Source of the DNA: Microcosmobacter mediterraneus
Lineage (GTDB): Bacteria > Bacteroidota > Bacteroidia > Flavobacteriales > Flavobacteriaceae
Length of the DNA stretch: 64,000 bases
Direction of reading: 5' to 3'
Assembly (NCBI RefSeq): GCF_031846265.1
Contig: NZ_JAVRIA010000004.1
Span: 62,001-126,000, forward strand
Position 1 is the stretch's first letter. Every line of letters starts with the position of its first letter. This document shows, piece by piece, positions 34,612-44,900 of the stretch. The translations under genes and the position numbers were made by a program. The notes under the pieces were generated by a model. That model saw only the letters and a program-made list of their open reading frames with translations. It did not search any database and was not told where the DNA came from.

Positions 34612-35664
34612 CTAAACATTTAATCTGTATAACGGAAAAAAGTCATCAGTTATATCCTCTTCTTTTATTGCGCTACAAAGAACGTTATAAATTTCTTTAT
34701 TCAATATTTTTCTTCCAGTAATAAACGGAACAGTATTCTCTGGGAAAAATGCTTTTTTGTAGTTAAAAATTCCATCTTCTTTTCCTAAGCCACCACCAAG
34801 TACATAATACTTAAAGCCTTTATTAATTCCCCATTTTATGACTTCATTTTTTAAATCTTCATTTGGTCTTTGATTAAAGTATTCTGAAAGCGTTCCACCA
34901 ATAAATGAAAACATTGTATGATTGGAAAGTAATACAATTTCTGATGAAATAGCCTTAGAATCTTCATTGTAAGTTAGTGCAATTGCAGCGTTATTAGAAT
35001 GAGCCTTAAAAAATAATTTGAGCTTTTCACTACTGTTGTAATACTGAGATTTTGCTTCGGTTCTATCCATGGTATGGACAAAGATTTTATAAAAATCATC
35101 AAATACTTGATCTGTTATATTATCATGTACTTTAGTATATAATTGTGCTCTTTTAGCCTTATTAATGTTTTTTCTGACCTTCCGGTTGTAGTTATTCCAA
35201 ATATCCTCTGGTGTTGTTAAGTTACCTTTTACAATATTCATTATAGTAACTAATTGTCCGTTATAGCCAAGTGTGTTGTTTGTTGTGTTGAATCTCAAAA
35301 ACTCAGTAACTACATTATTATTTTGGTACCAAGAATCAACCAAACTCCAAAACTCATTTAAAATTAATTCTGAAATATCGTCGTTATAAAGTGGACCACT
35401 ATAACCCCAAGTTGAGGTGACATCAAAAAACAATTCATTTTTTACTAAAGTACTTTCAATAGGTCTTAAGTAAAAAGGCATAGTTACTAATGGTTTCTCA
35501 TTAGTATCAAAAAGAGCAACTGCTCTAGCGTTATCTAAGCCATCATAAAAGATATCTAAAAAGGCAACTTTATAATATGGATGCTTATTGTCTAACTGTT
35601 CTAGGACAGTGTTATAAGCATTAGCTTCTTCAATATCGTTAAGAATATAAACTTTTAAAACCAT
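34612..35664 (-). CDS. FemAB/BioF2-like acyl- or aminoacyltransferase
   Basis: 350 residues of the double-GNAT FemABX fold. Landmarks: YYKVAFLDIFYDGLDNARAVALFD, WNNYNRKVRKNINKAKRAQ (positively charged helix usual for FemAB), IFVHTMDRTEAKSQYYNS, FSFIGGTLSEYFNQRPNEDLKNEVIKWG and YYVLGGGLGKEDGIFNYKKAFFP. Relatives attach amino acids to peptidoglycan or acyl groups to exported polymers, often in exopolysaccharide loci. Donor (aminoacyl-tRNA or acyl-CoA) cannot be told from sequence. It lies between the sugar phosphate transferase and flavoprotein genes in one transcription unit. Confidence 0.82.
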   Translation of the reverse strand: MVLKVYILNDIEEANAYNTVLEQLDNKHPYYKVAFLDIFYDGLDNARAVALFDTNEKPLVTMPFYLRPIESTLVKNELFFDVTSTWGYSGPLYNDDISELILNEFWSLVDSWYQNNNVVTEFLRFNTTNNTLGYNGQLVTIMNIVKGNLTTPEDIWNNYNRKVRKNINKAKRAQLYTKVHDNITDQVFDDFYKIFVHTMDRTEAKSQYYNSSEKLKLFFKAHSNNAAIALTYNEDSKAISSEIVLLSNHTMFSFIGGTLSEYFNQRPNEDLKNEVIKWGINKGFKYYVLGGGLGKEDGIFNYKKAFFPENTVPFITGRKILNKEIYNVLCSAIKEEDITDDFFPLYRLNV

Positions 35665-35673
35665 AAGGAATTT

Positions 35674-36279
35674 TTAATCTGTACCAGTAAATTCAGGTCC
35701 AATCTCATTATCTACATTATAAATATCTTTTTTTCTAAAAACCTTTTTAATGGTTAGCAAAATGATCTTAATATCTAGCACTAAAGAAACATTATCTACA
35801 TACCATACATCGTATTCAAATTTCTGTTTCCACCCTATATTATTTCTGCCATTAACTTGAGCCCAACCTGTAATTCCTGGTTTAATATCGTGGCGTCTTT
35901 TTTGCTCATCATTGTAATATGGAAGGTATCTAATAAGAAGAGGTCTAGGACCAATTAAACTCATTTCTCCTTTAAGCACATTAAATAGCTGTGGAATTTC
36001 ATCTAAAGAGTAATTTCTTATGAAATGACCTACTGGTGTAATTCTTTCAATACCAGGAAGGAGTTCTCCGTTTTTATCCTTTTTATCATTCATAGATTTA
36101 AACTTTATGAGCTTAAATACAGCCTCGTTTTTTCCTGGCCTTAGCTGATAATAAAAAGGTTTGCCGTTGTTAGCTATACTGAGAATGATTATTAAGACTA
36201 AGATAACTGGAATTAATATAGTAAGTCCAATAATTGCTGCAATTAAGTCTATTGTACGTTTTAAGAAATGTTTATACAT
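35674..36279 (-). CDS. Initiating sugar-phosphate transferase (PglC-like, monotopic PGT)
   Basis: 201 residues, the short monotopic form. One re-entrant N-terminal hydrophobic helix (about 10-32), then PFYYQLRPGKNEAVFKLIKFKSM, the catalytic region IGHFIRNYSLDEIPQLFNVLKGEMSLIGPRPLL containing the Asp-Glu dyad, and KPGITGWAQVNGRN. Transfers a sugar-1-phosphate from UDP-sugar to undecaprenyl phosphate to start repeat-unit assembly at the inner membrane. Size and the neighbouring PglF/PglE homologues suggest a bacillosamine-type sugar. Starts eight bases within the end of the GT4 gene. Confidence 0.92.
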   Translation of the reverse strand: MYKHFLKRTIDLIAAIIGLTILIPVILVLIIILSIANNGKPFYYQLRPGKNEAVFKLIKFKSMNDKKDKNGELLPGIERITPVGHFIRNYSLDEIPQLFNVLKGEMSLIGPRPLLIRYLPYYNDEQKRRHDIKPGITGWAQVNGRNNIGWKQKFEYDVWYVDNVSLVLDIKIILLTIKKVFRKKDIYNVDNEIGPEFTGTD

Positions 36280-37432
36280 GTTCTTTATTTTCTGCGTTCG
36301 TATAAATTTTAAGTAACTCTTCCCAAATATATTTATGCTGAAACCTATTTACAATATTTTCTCTAGAATTTAATGTTAATTGTTTTAAGTGGTTTTCATC
36401 TTCTAAAACATGAAGCATTTTTTTCTTAAGTTCCTGAGTGTCTTTGGCAGGAATAATAAATCCATTTTCTCCATCGATAATTATTTCATTGCAACCATTA
36501 ATATCACTCACAATACTCGGAATTCCCATCGCTCCTGCTTGCAAAACAACATTTGGAAACCCTTCTCTATATGATGGAAATACTAAAACTTTACCTAATG
36601 CAAAATAAGGCCTCACATCTTTTTGAAATCCAGCTTCAATTATTGAAGGGTTGTCTTTTATGGTTTTCTCTGTTTCAGGTTTTAAAGGATCAAGTTTTCG
36701 TTCTCTAAAGCCTACTAAAACTAATTTACAATTTGGGAGCTGTTTTGAGATGTCATCAAATACCGTTATGAGTTCATTTATACCTTTATCTTTTACAAGC
36801 CTACCAACATAAACATACACGAAGTCATTATCAGAAATATTTAACTCAGATTTTAAAGCGTCTAGTTGTTCATTAGAAACTTGTTTACGATTAAAATGCT
36901 CTATATCTATTCCATTAGAACTTCCATTACCTATCACTTTTACCTTATCTTTATTACAAAAGCCTTGATCAATAATGATTGTTTTTAGTCCATAAGAATT
37001 TGGAAATACTTTAGTAGCGAATTTATAGGTTAACTTTTCTACAGCTACTAATAATTTTAATTTAAAACCTGTAGCTTCTAATAATGGCATACCAGCTACA
37101 GTATGGTATCTGTGTTTAACACCAGCTAATTTTGCTGCTAACATACCAAGAATTCCAGCTTTTGGTGTATGAGTATGAACGATTAATGGGTTCTCTTTTT
37201 TTATTAACTTATAAAGTTTATAGGTAGCGACTAAATCTTTAATTGGAGCTATAGTTCTTGTCATTTCAACAGGCTCTACTCTAATACCTTCATTTTCGAT
37301 AACTCTATCAAAACTTATACCTTTACTTGTAACACCAACAACTTCGTAATATTGGTTCATAAATCGTAATTGTCCTCTTAATAAGCGATTAAGAGAGCCA
37401 GCAACTGTAGTTATGCGTAAAATTTTATTCAT
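36272..37432 (-). CDS. GT-B glycosyltransferase, family 4 (PglA-like)
   Basis: 386 residues. N-terminal half: LRITTVAGSLNRLLRGQLRFMNQYYEVVGVTS and VHTHTPKAGILGMLAAKLAGVKHRYHTVAG, the acceptor-side segment of PglA-type enzymes. C-terminal GT4 signature: FVYVYVGRLVKDKGINELI and the E-x7-E region VFPSYREGFPNVVLQAGAMGIPSIVSD. Likely adds the second sugar to the undecaprenyl-linked unit. Fifteen bases after the asparagine synthetase-like gene. Confidence 0.9.
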   Translation of the reverse strand: MNKILRITTVAGSLNRLLRGQLRFMNQYYEVVGVTSKGISFDRVIENEGIRVEPVEMTRTIAPIKDLVATYKLYKLIKKENPLIVHTHTPKAGILGMLAAKLAGVKHRYHTVAGMPLLEATGFKLKLLVAVEKLTYKFATKVFPNSYGLKTIIIDQGFCNKDKVKVIGNGSSNGIDIEHFNRKQVSNEQLDALKSELNISDNDFVYVYVGRLVKDKGINELITVFDDISKQLPNCKLVLVGFRERKLDPLKPETEKTIKDNPSIIEAGFQKDVRPYFALGKVLVFPSYREGFPNVVLQAGAMGIPSIVSDINGCNEIIIDGENGFIIPAKDTQELKKKMLHVLEDENHLKQLTLNSRENIVNRFQHKYIWEELLKIYTNAENKEHV

Positions 37433-37447
37433 TAATAAATTATAGCT

Positions 37448-39346
37448 TTATAAATTTTGATAAATTGATGTATACCATTTCTGAAAACAGAAATATGACC
37501 ATACTTTGAAAGAATTATCTATTTTACCACTGATATGATTTTTTACAAGACTAATGATGTCTTGTTTTTCAAATATATTCTGTTTGTCTAAGAATTCTGG
37601 ATTTATGTAATGTTCTAATTCAGATTTTAACGACTGTCTCAACCAATCACCAACAGGAACTCCAAATCCTTGTTTTGAAATATCTAAGAATTTTTCAGGG
37701 AATCTATCTCTAAATGCTTCTTTTAAAATAAACTTTTTATTCCATGATTTTAGTAGAAAATCTTCAGGAAGACCTAATGTAAATTCAAATAAATCTCTAT
37801 TTAAGAAAGGAGCTCTACATTCCAAGGAATTGAGCATACTTGTTCTGTCTACTTTCACCAACATATCGCCTTCTAAACTTATATGTTTATCTATAACTCT
37901 AAAATCATTGAGTGATTTTGGCGAGTTAATTCCAGTTTTCTCTTTATAATAATCGAAAATATTAGGTATTATATATGGATCTTGTAAAAATGTCTTAATA
38001 TCAGTCTCTGTTAAGCCTAGTGAGATAATATTCCAATAATGCGAATTATCATAGCTCACTGAATTAAGGAATTTCTGAATCTTGTAACGTAGCCCTCTAT
38101 TATCATCTTTTCGATTTAATAATGGCTTAGAAAGGTTATTAACACTATGATGTAGCCATTTTGGAACTGTACTAGTATACTTGTTATTGAGCTTGCCAAC
38201 ATAATATTTATTGTAACCTCCAAAGATTTCATCACCTCCATCACCTGTTAATGCTACTTTAAGATGCTTAGACGTTTTATTAGATACTAAAAATGTAGGA
38301 AGCGCAGAGGAATCTGCAAATGGTTCATCAAAATTGAGTAGAATGTCATCTAAATTTGTCTTTAGATCTAGTTCATTAATAATAAACTCATGATGATTAC
38401 TATTAATTAAATTTGCAACAGTTCTGGATTTATCTGATTCATCATATGTTGCTTTTTCAAAACCTATAGAAAAGGTGTCGATTTTTGAATCTGTTTGATC
38501 TGCTAGACATAAAGAAACTACAGAGGAATCTACTCCACCAGATAAAAATGTTCCTATAGGTACATCAGATACAGATCTACTTTCTACACTTTCAGAGACC
38601 TTTTCTTTTACTATTTTCTTAGCGTCTTCGAAGTTAAGATTACTTTTCGTTGCATTAATCTTGTATACTTCGTTAGTGCTAAAATTAAAATCTTTTAAAT
38701 CTAGTTCTATAAATGTATTAGCTTCTAGTTTATGAATGTTTTTATATATGGTATATGGAGCAGGAATGTAGGTTAATCTAAAGAACAAGTTCATTCCTAT
38801 CCTTGAAATTTCTGGCTTAAAGCCCAAATTAGATATTAGTGATTTTAACTCAGAGGCATAAATAAAAGCTTTTTCAGTTTTTGTATAATAAAGCGGTTTT
38901 TCACCAAAAAAATCTCTGGCTATGTAAACTTTATTCTTTTTTGTATCATATATGCTAAACGCATACATACCATCAAGTAGAGAAAATCCTTCTGGACCTT
39001 TATGTTCATACAACTTCAGAATAACTTCTGTATCACTTTCGGTTTTAAACGTATAGCCATTACTAATTAAATCTTCTCTGAGAGTTTTGTAATTATATAT
39101 TTCGCCATTAAAAACAATGGTTATAGAATCGTCTTCGTTTGAAATAGGCTGTTTTCCGGAGTTAAGATCAATTATAGATAATCTCCGCATTCCCATACCA
39201 ATTAAAGAGTTAGCATTGCTATTTGTATAAATACCATCATCATCTGGTCCTCTATGAATTATAAGATCATTCATAGTATTTACAGAGGCTTCTACAGTAT
39301 TTTTATTACCTTCAGTTTTATATATTAGTCCATTAATACCACACAT
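37448..39346 (-). CDS. asnB: Asparagine synthetase (glutamine-hydrolysing)-like amidotransferase
   Basis: 632 residues with both AsnB domains. The glutaminase domain starts MCGINGLIYK with nucleophile Cys2 and RGPDDDG; the synthetase domain has the PP-loop FLSGGVDSSVVSL, KVALTGDGGDEIFGGYNKY and LVKVDRTSMLNSLECRAPFLN. Inside a polysaccharide locus such proteins commonly amidate a carboxyl group of a sugar acid or amino acid rather than make free asparagine. Which applies here is not visible. Followed closely by the GT4 gene. Confidence 0.92.
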   Translation of the reverse strand: MCGINGLIYKTEGNKNTVEASVNTMNDLIIHRGPDDDGIYTNSNANSLIGMGMRRLSIIDLNSGKQPISNEDDSITIVFNGEIYNYKTLREDLISNGYTFKTESDTEVILKLYEHKGPEGFSLLDGMYAFSIYDTKKNKVYIARDFFGEKPLYYTKTEKAFIYASELKSLISNLGFKPEISRIGMNLFFRLTYIPAPYTIYKNIHKLEANTFIELDLKDFNFSTNEVYKINATKSNLNFEDAKKIVKEKVSESVESRSVSDVPIGTFLSGGVDSSVVSLCLADQTDSKIDTFSIGFEKATYDESDKSRTVANLINSNHHEFIINELDLKTNLDDILLNFDEPFADSSALPTFLVSNKTSKHLKVALTGDGGDEIFGGYNKYYVGKLNNKYTSTVPKWLHHSVNNLSKPLLNRKDDNRGLRYKIQKFLNSVSYDNSHYWNIISLGLTETDIKTFLQDPYIIPNIFDYYKEKTGINSPKSLNDFRVIDKHISLEGDMLVKVDRTSMLNSLECRAPFLNRDLFEFTLGLPEDFLLKSWNKKFILKEAFRDRFPEKFLDISKQGFGVPVGDWLRQSLKSELEHYINPEFLDKQNIFEKQDIISLVKNHISGKIDNSFKVWSYFCFQKWYTSIYQNL

Positions 39347-39353
39347 AGCTTTC

Positions 39354-40448
39354 TTAATTAGGTAATAGATCTGAGTTTTCTTTTTTCACTTTTAACGTGT
39401 AAAGGAATAAAAGTGTTAACCAAAAAATAGGTAGTCTAAGTATCATATGTACATAAGCAAATATCATAATAATAAGAAAGAGTATAAGGACATCTTTATA
39501 AGGTTTAATTGCTATCTTAGATAGAGCAATTCCGAAGAGAATAAAACCAATTATACCATAACTAAATAGTATGTTTGGTAGCGTAGAGTGTAACTCTATT
39601 TTTGTGTTAAATCTATAATTAGAGCCTTCTGCAGCACCAAATATAAGGTGCTGAGGATAATCAAAAATTCTACTATAACCTCTTTCATCTAAGGTTGAAT
39701 GACCAGAAACTTTGTTAGATGTTAAACGATCAGTAATGTATGTAAATTGAGAAATTTGATTTAGAACTTTAGATTCTGAAAAGTAAAAGAATGCAAAAAC
39801 GGAAATTAAAATAGCTGAAGATGTTAAAAAGTGTTTTCTGCTTTTCACAAAGAAAAACAACCAAAAAATCATCACACAAACTACAGCAGATCTAGAAGCA
39901 GATAGAACTATAAATATTGATGCTATTACAGATAGAGCCAAAGTAGCTTTTTTGTATTTTGAAGTTAGTAAACTGATAGAGTTACTAATTATTATAACAC
40001 ATAAAGACCACAATGCTAGTTGATTAGGGTTGTTAAAAAATAGTTGAGCTCTAAATCCTTGATCTAAATTTAGAGGAATTAATATACACTGAATTAAGGC
40101 TGATGTAAGCAGACCATAAAATGTCATTTTTAAAAAATCGTCATTATTTATATTACCATAAACAAATAGAAATATTAAAAAACTATAGACATAGTATATT
40201 GAGTTTCGTAGGATCAAAATATCATCTAAGTTGGCCATCCAAATAGCACTTATGATTACAGCATAAAGCACAAAAAACAATAAAAACTTAGTAAATGAAC
40301 TATCAAAAACTGAAGTTATTATGGTTTTTATATTAAGCAGTATAAGTAAAGCTCCTAAAGCATCAGCTAACTGAGGATTTCCTTCTGAAAATAAATAAAA
40401 AGGAAACAGAACTAAGTATAAAAACCATATGTAATAACTAACTTTCAT
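39354..40448 (-). CDS. O-antigen polymerase/ligase-like membrane protein (Wzy)
   Basis: 364 residues with about ten hydrophobic helices and a periplasmic loop near residues 220-270. The loop region includes KVSGHSTLDERGYSRIFDYPQHLIFGAAEG, like the G-x-G-polymerase loop of the PF04932 family. Expected to polymerise lipid-linked repeat units in the periplasm. Wzy proteins are so divergent that assignment rests on topology and position between flippase and biosynthesis genes; a ligase is the alternative. It overlaps the flippase gene by 11 bases. Confidence 0.82.
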   Translation of the reverse strand: MKVSYYIWFLYLVLFPFYLFSEGNPQLADALGALLILLNIKTIITSVFDSSFTKFLLFFVLYAVIISAIWMANLDDILILRNSIYYVYSFLIFLFVYGNINNDDFLKMTFYGLLTSALIQCILIPLNLDQGFRAQLFFNNPNQLALWSLCVIIISNSISLLTSKYKKATLALSVIASIFIVLSASRSAVVCVMIFWLFFFVKSRKHFLTSSAILISVFAFFYFSESKVLNQISQFTYITDRLTSNKVSGHSTLDERGYSRIFDYPQHLIFGAAEGSNYRFNTKIELHSTLPNILFSYGIIGFILFGIALSKIAIKPYKDVLILFLIIMIFAYVHMILRLPIFWLTLLFLYTLKVKKENSDLLPN

Positions 40449-41682
40449 CCTCGATCAACTCTTCTTTATTCCTATTAAAATAGTACATAGTTAAAAAGGC
40501 TTTTATACCTAAAGCAATTACAATAGCAATTGCGCCACCAATATGAAAATGACTAGGTATTAATGTCACAGCAGTAATAAATCCAACTACAGAACCAACA
40601 AGTATTAAAATCATATACAATTTGTCTTTTTTCATAACAAGAAGTCCATTAACTCCATAGGCTGAGATAATAGAAGCAAAAAATGGAGAAGGACTTAATA
40701 TTTTAACTACTTGTATAATCTGTTCTTGATTTTCGGGAATCCATAATCGTACTATAATATCACCTCCAAAATACATAATTAAAGACAATAAAAAACCAAC
40801 ACTAATAAACAAATATTTAACCTTATTGATTAAGGATTTATTCCTGTTAATTACAGGGTAAAACACATTTGTAAGAATAGTGTTTAAAACACTAAAAGCA
40901 CCTGATAATTTACTTCCTATTTGTAAAAAACTTACATATTGTGGCATACCAAATAATCCTATTAGAAACAAAGAAGTATTGGTGTAAATTGTTGGAGTAA
41001 TTAAAGAGGAAAAAGCACTAAAACCTTCTTTTAGAGTAAACTTAATATCTTTAAATGTAGCCATTTTAAATGGCATATTGAAAATCCGTTTAATTAAAAT
41101 TTGGGCTGCAATTCCCGAAACAAAAAAGCCAATGGATTGAAATAATGAAATGTATATATACTGATGTTCTTGTTTTATAAAAATAAACGTTAGTATAGCA
41201 TATGTAGATTTGGAGAGTATGTTTATCATGGTAATAAATTTCATACGCTCCATACCTAAGAATAACCACATAGGTGAGAATAGTTGACCAATAATTAATG
41301 GAATAAAAAATAAATACACAATATATTCCGATCTAAATTTTGGAACCGTAAAAGTCAGAATAATTAAAAGTGATAAAACTATAGTAGCGATGAAAATTTG
41401 AGTAGAAAAGATTCGACTGTAAATCTTTTCTAGATCATCTCTGTTATCTTTATTAGTAGCAACTAATCTAACACCAGAAAGCCAAAATCCATATTGAATT
41501 AAATTTATAAGATAAAAAATAAGAGAAAACGCAAAAGCATAGATTCCATATTTAACAGAGCCAACTACTGAAATTAAGTAAGGAATAACAACAAGTGGTA
41601 TAATGGCATCTACTGCTTTAAAAAGTGAGAACGATATAAAGTTCTCAAAAAAGGTAAGATGTTTAGTTACAAATGATCTCAT
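40438..41682 (-). CDS. Polysaccharide flippase (Wzx, MATE/MVF-like)
   Basis: 414 residues with about twelve hydrophobic helices in paired arrangement. The N-terminus FFENFISFSLFKAVDAIIPLVVIPYLISVVGSVKYGIYAFA is typical of Wzx translocases, and the LNTILTNVFYPVINRNKSL stretch is the linker after helix 6. It should move undecaprenyl-linked repeat units across the inner membrane. Its ATG overlaps by one base the stop of a 31-codon frame upstream, suggesting coupling. It begins the biosynthesis operon. Confidence 0.88.
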   Translation of the reverse strand: MRSFVTKHLTFFENFISFSLFKAVDAIIPLVVIPYLISVVGSVKYGIYAFAFSLIFYLINLIQYGFWLSGVRLVATNKDNRDDLEKIYSRIFSTQIFIATIVLSLLIILTFTVPKFRSEYIVYLFFIPLIIGQLFSPMWLFLGMERMKFITMINILSKSTYAILTFIFIKQEHQYIYISLFQSIGFFVSGIAAQILIKRIFNMPFKMATFKDIKFTLKEGFSAFSSLITPTIYTNTSLFLIGLFGMPQYVSFLQIGSKLSGAFSVLNTILTNVFYPVINRNKSLINKVKYLFISVGFLLSLIMYFGGDIIVRLWIPENQEQIIQVVKILSPSPFFASIISAYGVNGLLVMKKDKLYMILILVGSVVGFITAVTLIPSHFHIGGAIAIVIALGIKAFLTMYYFNRNKEELIEDES

Positions 41683-41777
41683 TAAATCTTGTCTTGTGCT
41701 GCAATGATAGTATTAAATTTTTTCTCAGGTTGTAATCCAACTCTTTTTTTTAAACGTATATATTGTTTTAGAGTCAT
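41682..41777 (-). CDS. Small leader-like frame overlapping the wzx start
   Basis: A 31-codon frame beginning MTLKQYIRLKKRVGLQP and ending AAQDKI. Its TAA overlaps the flippase ATG as TAATG, a classic coupling arrangement. It is basic at the N-terminus with plausible protein composition and no homologue I recognise. It could be a leader peptide for the polysaccharide operon, a small real protein, or the degenerate end of a lost gene. Confidence 0.4.
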   Translation of the reverse strand: MTLKQYIRLKKRVGLQPEKKFNTIIAAQDKI

Positions 41778-41934
41778 TAATAACGATGTAATGATATAAA
41801 AATACGTTTAAATAGCAAAATATTGTAAGAAAATACATATTTTTTATTGTAATTAATCGAAAAATGTATGTATTAAATTGCTTAAGTAGTATTTTTTTAT
41901 AGGTTTATCGTCCAAGCCCCAAAATTAATAGCTA

Positions 41935-44900
41935 ATGATTTGCCCCAAATCACGCTACCTTTTATTGGTATGTATGATGCTAATCAGTACTTTTTGTAGT
42001 ACTAAGATTTTAGCACAAGATTATGATTTAGACACAAGTACAGAGACCTATTGGCCTCAACCTGTGTTAAACAAACCCGATTATCTACAGAGCGTAATTG
42101 ATCCGAATTTTGACACATCAATTACTAGGATAACAGGAGATGTAAATACTCCTATTCCAAATTCTGGAGGTGCTACTTGGAGAAATATTGCAAGACATGG
42201 CTATTCAGTAAGGCAACCTTGGAACGCTGATGAATCCATTATTTATTTAGGGATGCATAAAACCTATGGTGGAGGTTGGGGAAGCGTTTATTTTTTAGAT
42301 GGAGAAACCTATGAAGTTATTAAAACTGCCAATATTCCAAGTAGTAATGATAGTAGATGGCATCCAACAGATCCCAGTATTAGGCTTTTGGTTAACAATT
42401 CTGGTGTAAGAGCTTGGAACTATTATACAGAGCAAATAACAACATTAATTTCTTATTCAGGATACACTAATACTTCATTAGGAGACTATACAGGTAACTT
42501 TTCTCAAGATGGCACAAAGGCAGCAATTTTAGCGACTAGAAGTGCCGATGGTATGCGAGTAGCATTTGCTGTAGATTTAGAAAACAACATAAAATATCCA
42601 GATATAGAACTTCCAGGAACTATTGTAGATTTTATTACCATTTCTCCATTAGGAAACTACATTATAGTTAATGCCAATTTTGGAACAGGATATGATCGTT
42701 CTAGAGTATTTACTATACAAGGTGATCAAACAGGTCCATTTTGGAGTGAATATGGTCGCCCTAGCCATTTTGATGTAGCTATAGATGAAAATGGAGATGA
42801 AGTTGCAGTTGGTGTTGATAAAACTGTGAACGATGGTAGAATCATCAAAAGACGTTTATCTGATGGTCAAGCCACTGTTTTAACACCTGGAGGTTACGCA
42901 AGTCATGCATCAGCTAGATCTTTAAATAGACCAGGTTGGGTTTATACTTACATGTCATCATCTACAAGTTGGCAGCCCTATTTGAACGAATTAGTTGCAG
43001 TGAAATTAGACGGATCTAGAGTAGAGCGTATTTGTAAATCTAGAAATGCCATGAATCTCTATGAAAATCAGGCACAACCCTGTCCATCTCCTTCTGGAGG
43101 TAGAGTTATGTTTGCTTCAGATTGGGGAAATAATAATGTACCTATTCAATGTTATGTGGTAGATTTTAGAGACAAAATTATTGAAGATGGTCAGTTTGCT
43201 AATGCTGGCGAAGATCAGGAGATTTGTACTGGAGATAGTGTAACCTTAACAGCATCTGGAGGTGTTAGTTATGAATGGAGTACTGGTGAAACTACTCAAA
43301 GTATAACAGTATCACCTACAACAACAACAACATATACTGTTACTGTAGTATCAGATTCTGGAGAGGAGGACGATGACGAAGTAATAGTCACTGTTAATCC
43401 CTTGTTAATAGCCAATGCAGGCTCAGATGAAACGATTTGTGAAGGCGATAGTGTTACACTAACTGCATCAGGAGGAACAAACTATCAATGGAGTACAGGT
43501 GAAAGCACACAAAGTATAACTGTATCTCCAAATACAACAACAACCTATTCCGTCGAAGTATTTAACAATACCTGTAGTGATACAGATGAGGTTATAGTAA
43601 CAGTTAATGCTTTACCAGATGTTAGCGCAGGTTCAGATATTACGATTACTTATGGTGAGAGTACAATCTTAACAGCCGAAGGCGCAGATTCATATGAATG
43701 GAGTACAGGCACAACTACACAAAGTATCACAGTCAGTCCTACAGATACAACGACCTATACAGTAACAGGAACAACTAATGGTTGTACAAATGATGCTTCA
43801 GTTACAGTAACAGTAGAAACGGAAGATGTTAATGCCAATGCTGGTTCAGATCAAGAAATCTGTGAAGGCGAAAGTACCACATTAACTGCATCAGGCGGAA
43901 CAAACTATCAATGGAGTACAGGCGCAACAACGCAAAGTATAACAGTATCTCCAAATACAACAACGACTTACAGTGTTACAGTATCAAATGACTCTGGAGG
44001 TGAAGATACAGATGAAGTTACGGTAACTGTAACGGCAATTCCAATTGCAGATGCAGGCTTAGATGAAGAGATTTGTGAAGATGATAGTGTAACATTGACC
44101 GCTTCAGGTGGCACAAGTTACCAATGGAGTACAGGCGAAACCACACAAAGTATAACTGTATCTCCAAATACAACAACAATATATTCCGTCGAAGTATTTA
44201 ACAATACCTGTAGTGATACAGATGAAGTCACAGTAACAGTAAATGCTTTACCAGATGTGAGTGCAGGAGCAGATGTAACGATAACCTATGGCGAAAGCAC
44301 AATCTTAACAGCCGAAGGCGCAGACTCATATCAATGGAGTACAGGCGAAACTACTCAGAGTATAGTAGTTAGCCCAACAGTTACGACAAGCTATACAGTT
44401 GAAGGAACAACAAATGCATGTTCTTCAGAATCTTCAGTTACAGTAACAGTAGAAACCGAAGATGTCAATGCCAATGCTGGTTTGGATCAAGAGATCTGTG
44501 AAGACGAGAGTACTATATTAACTGCGTCAGGCGGAACAAACTATCAATGGAGTACTGGTGAAACTACACAAAGTATAACAGTATCACCAAATACAACAAC
44601 AACCTATAGTGTGATAGTATCCAACGATTCTGGAGGCGAAGATACAGATGAGGTCACTGTAACAGTTAATGCCTTGCCAGATGTTAATGCAGGTTCAGAT
44701 ATTACGATAACCTATGGTGAGAGCACAATCTTAACAGCCGAAGGCGCAGACTCATATCAATGGAGTACAGGCGAAACTACTCAGAGTATAGTAGTTAGCC
44801 CAACAGTTACGACAAGCTATACAGTTGAAGGAACAACAAATGCATGTTCTTCAGAATCTTCAGTTACAGTAACAGTAGAAACCGAAGATGTCAATGCCAA

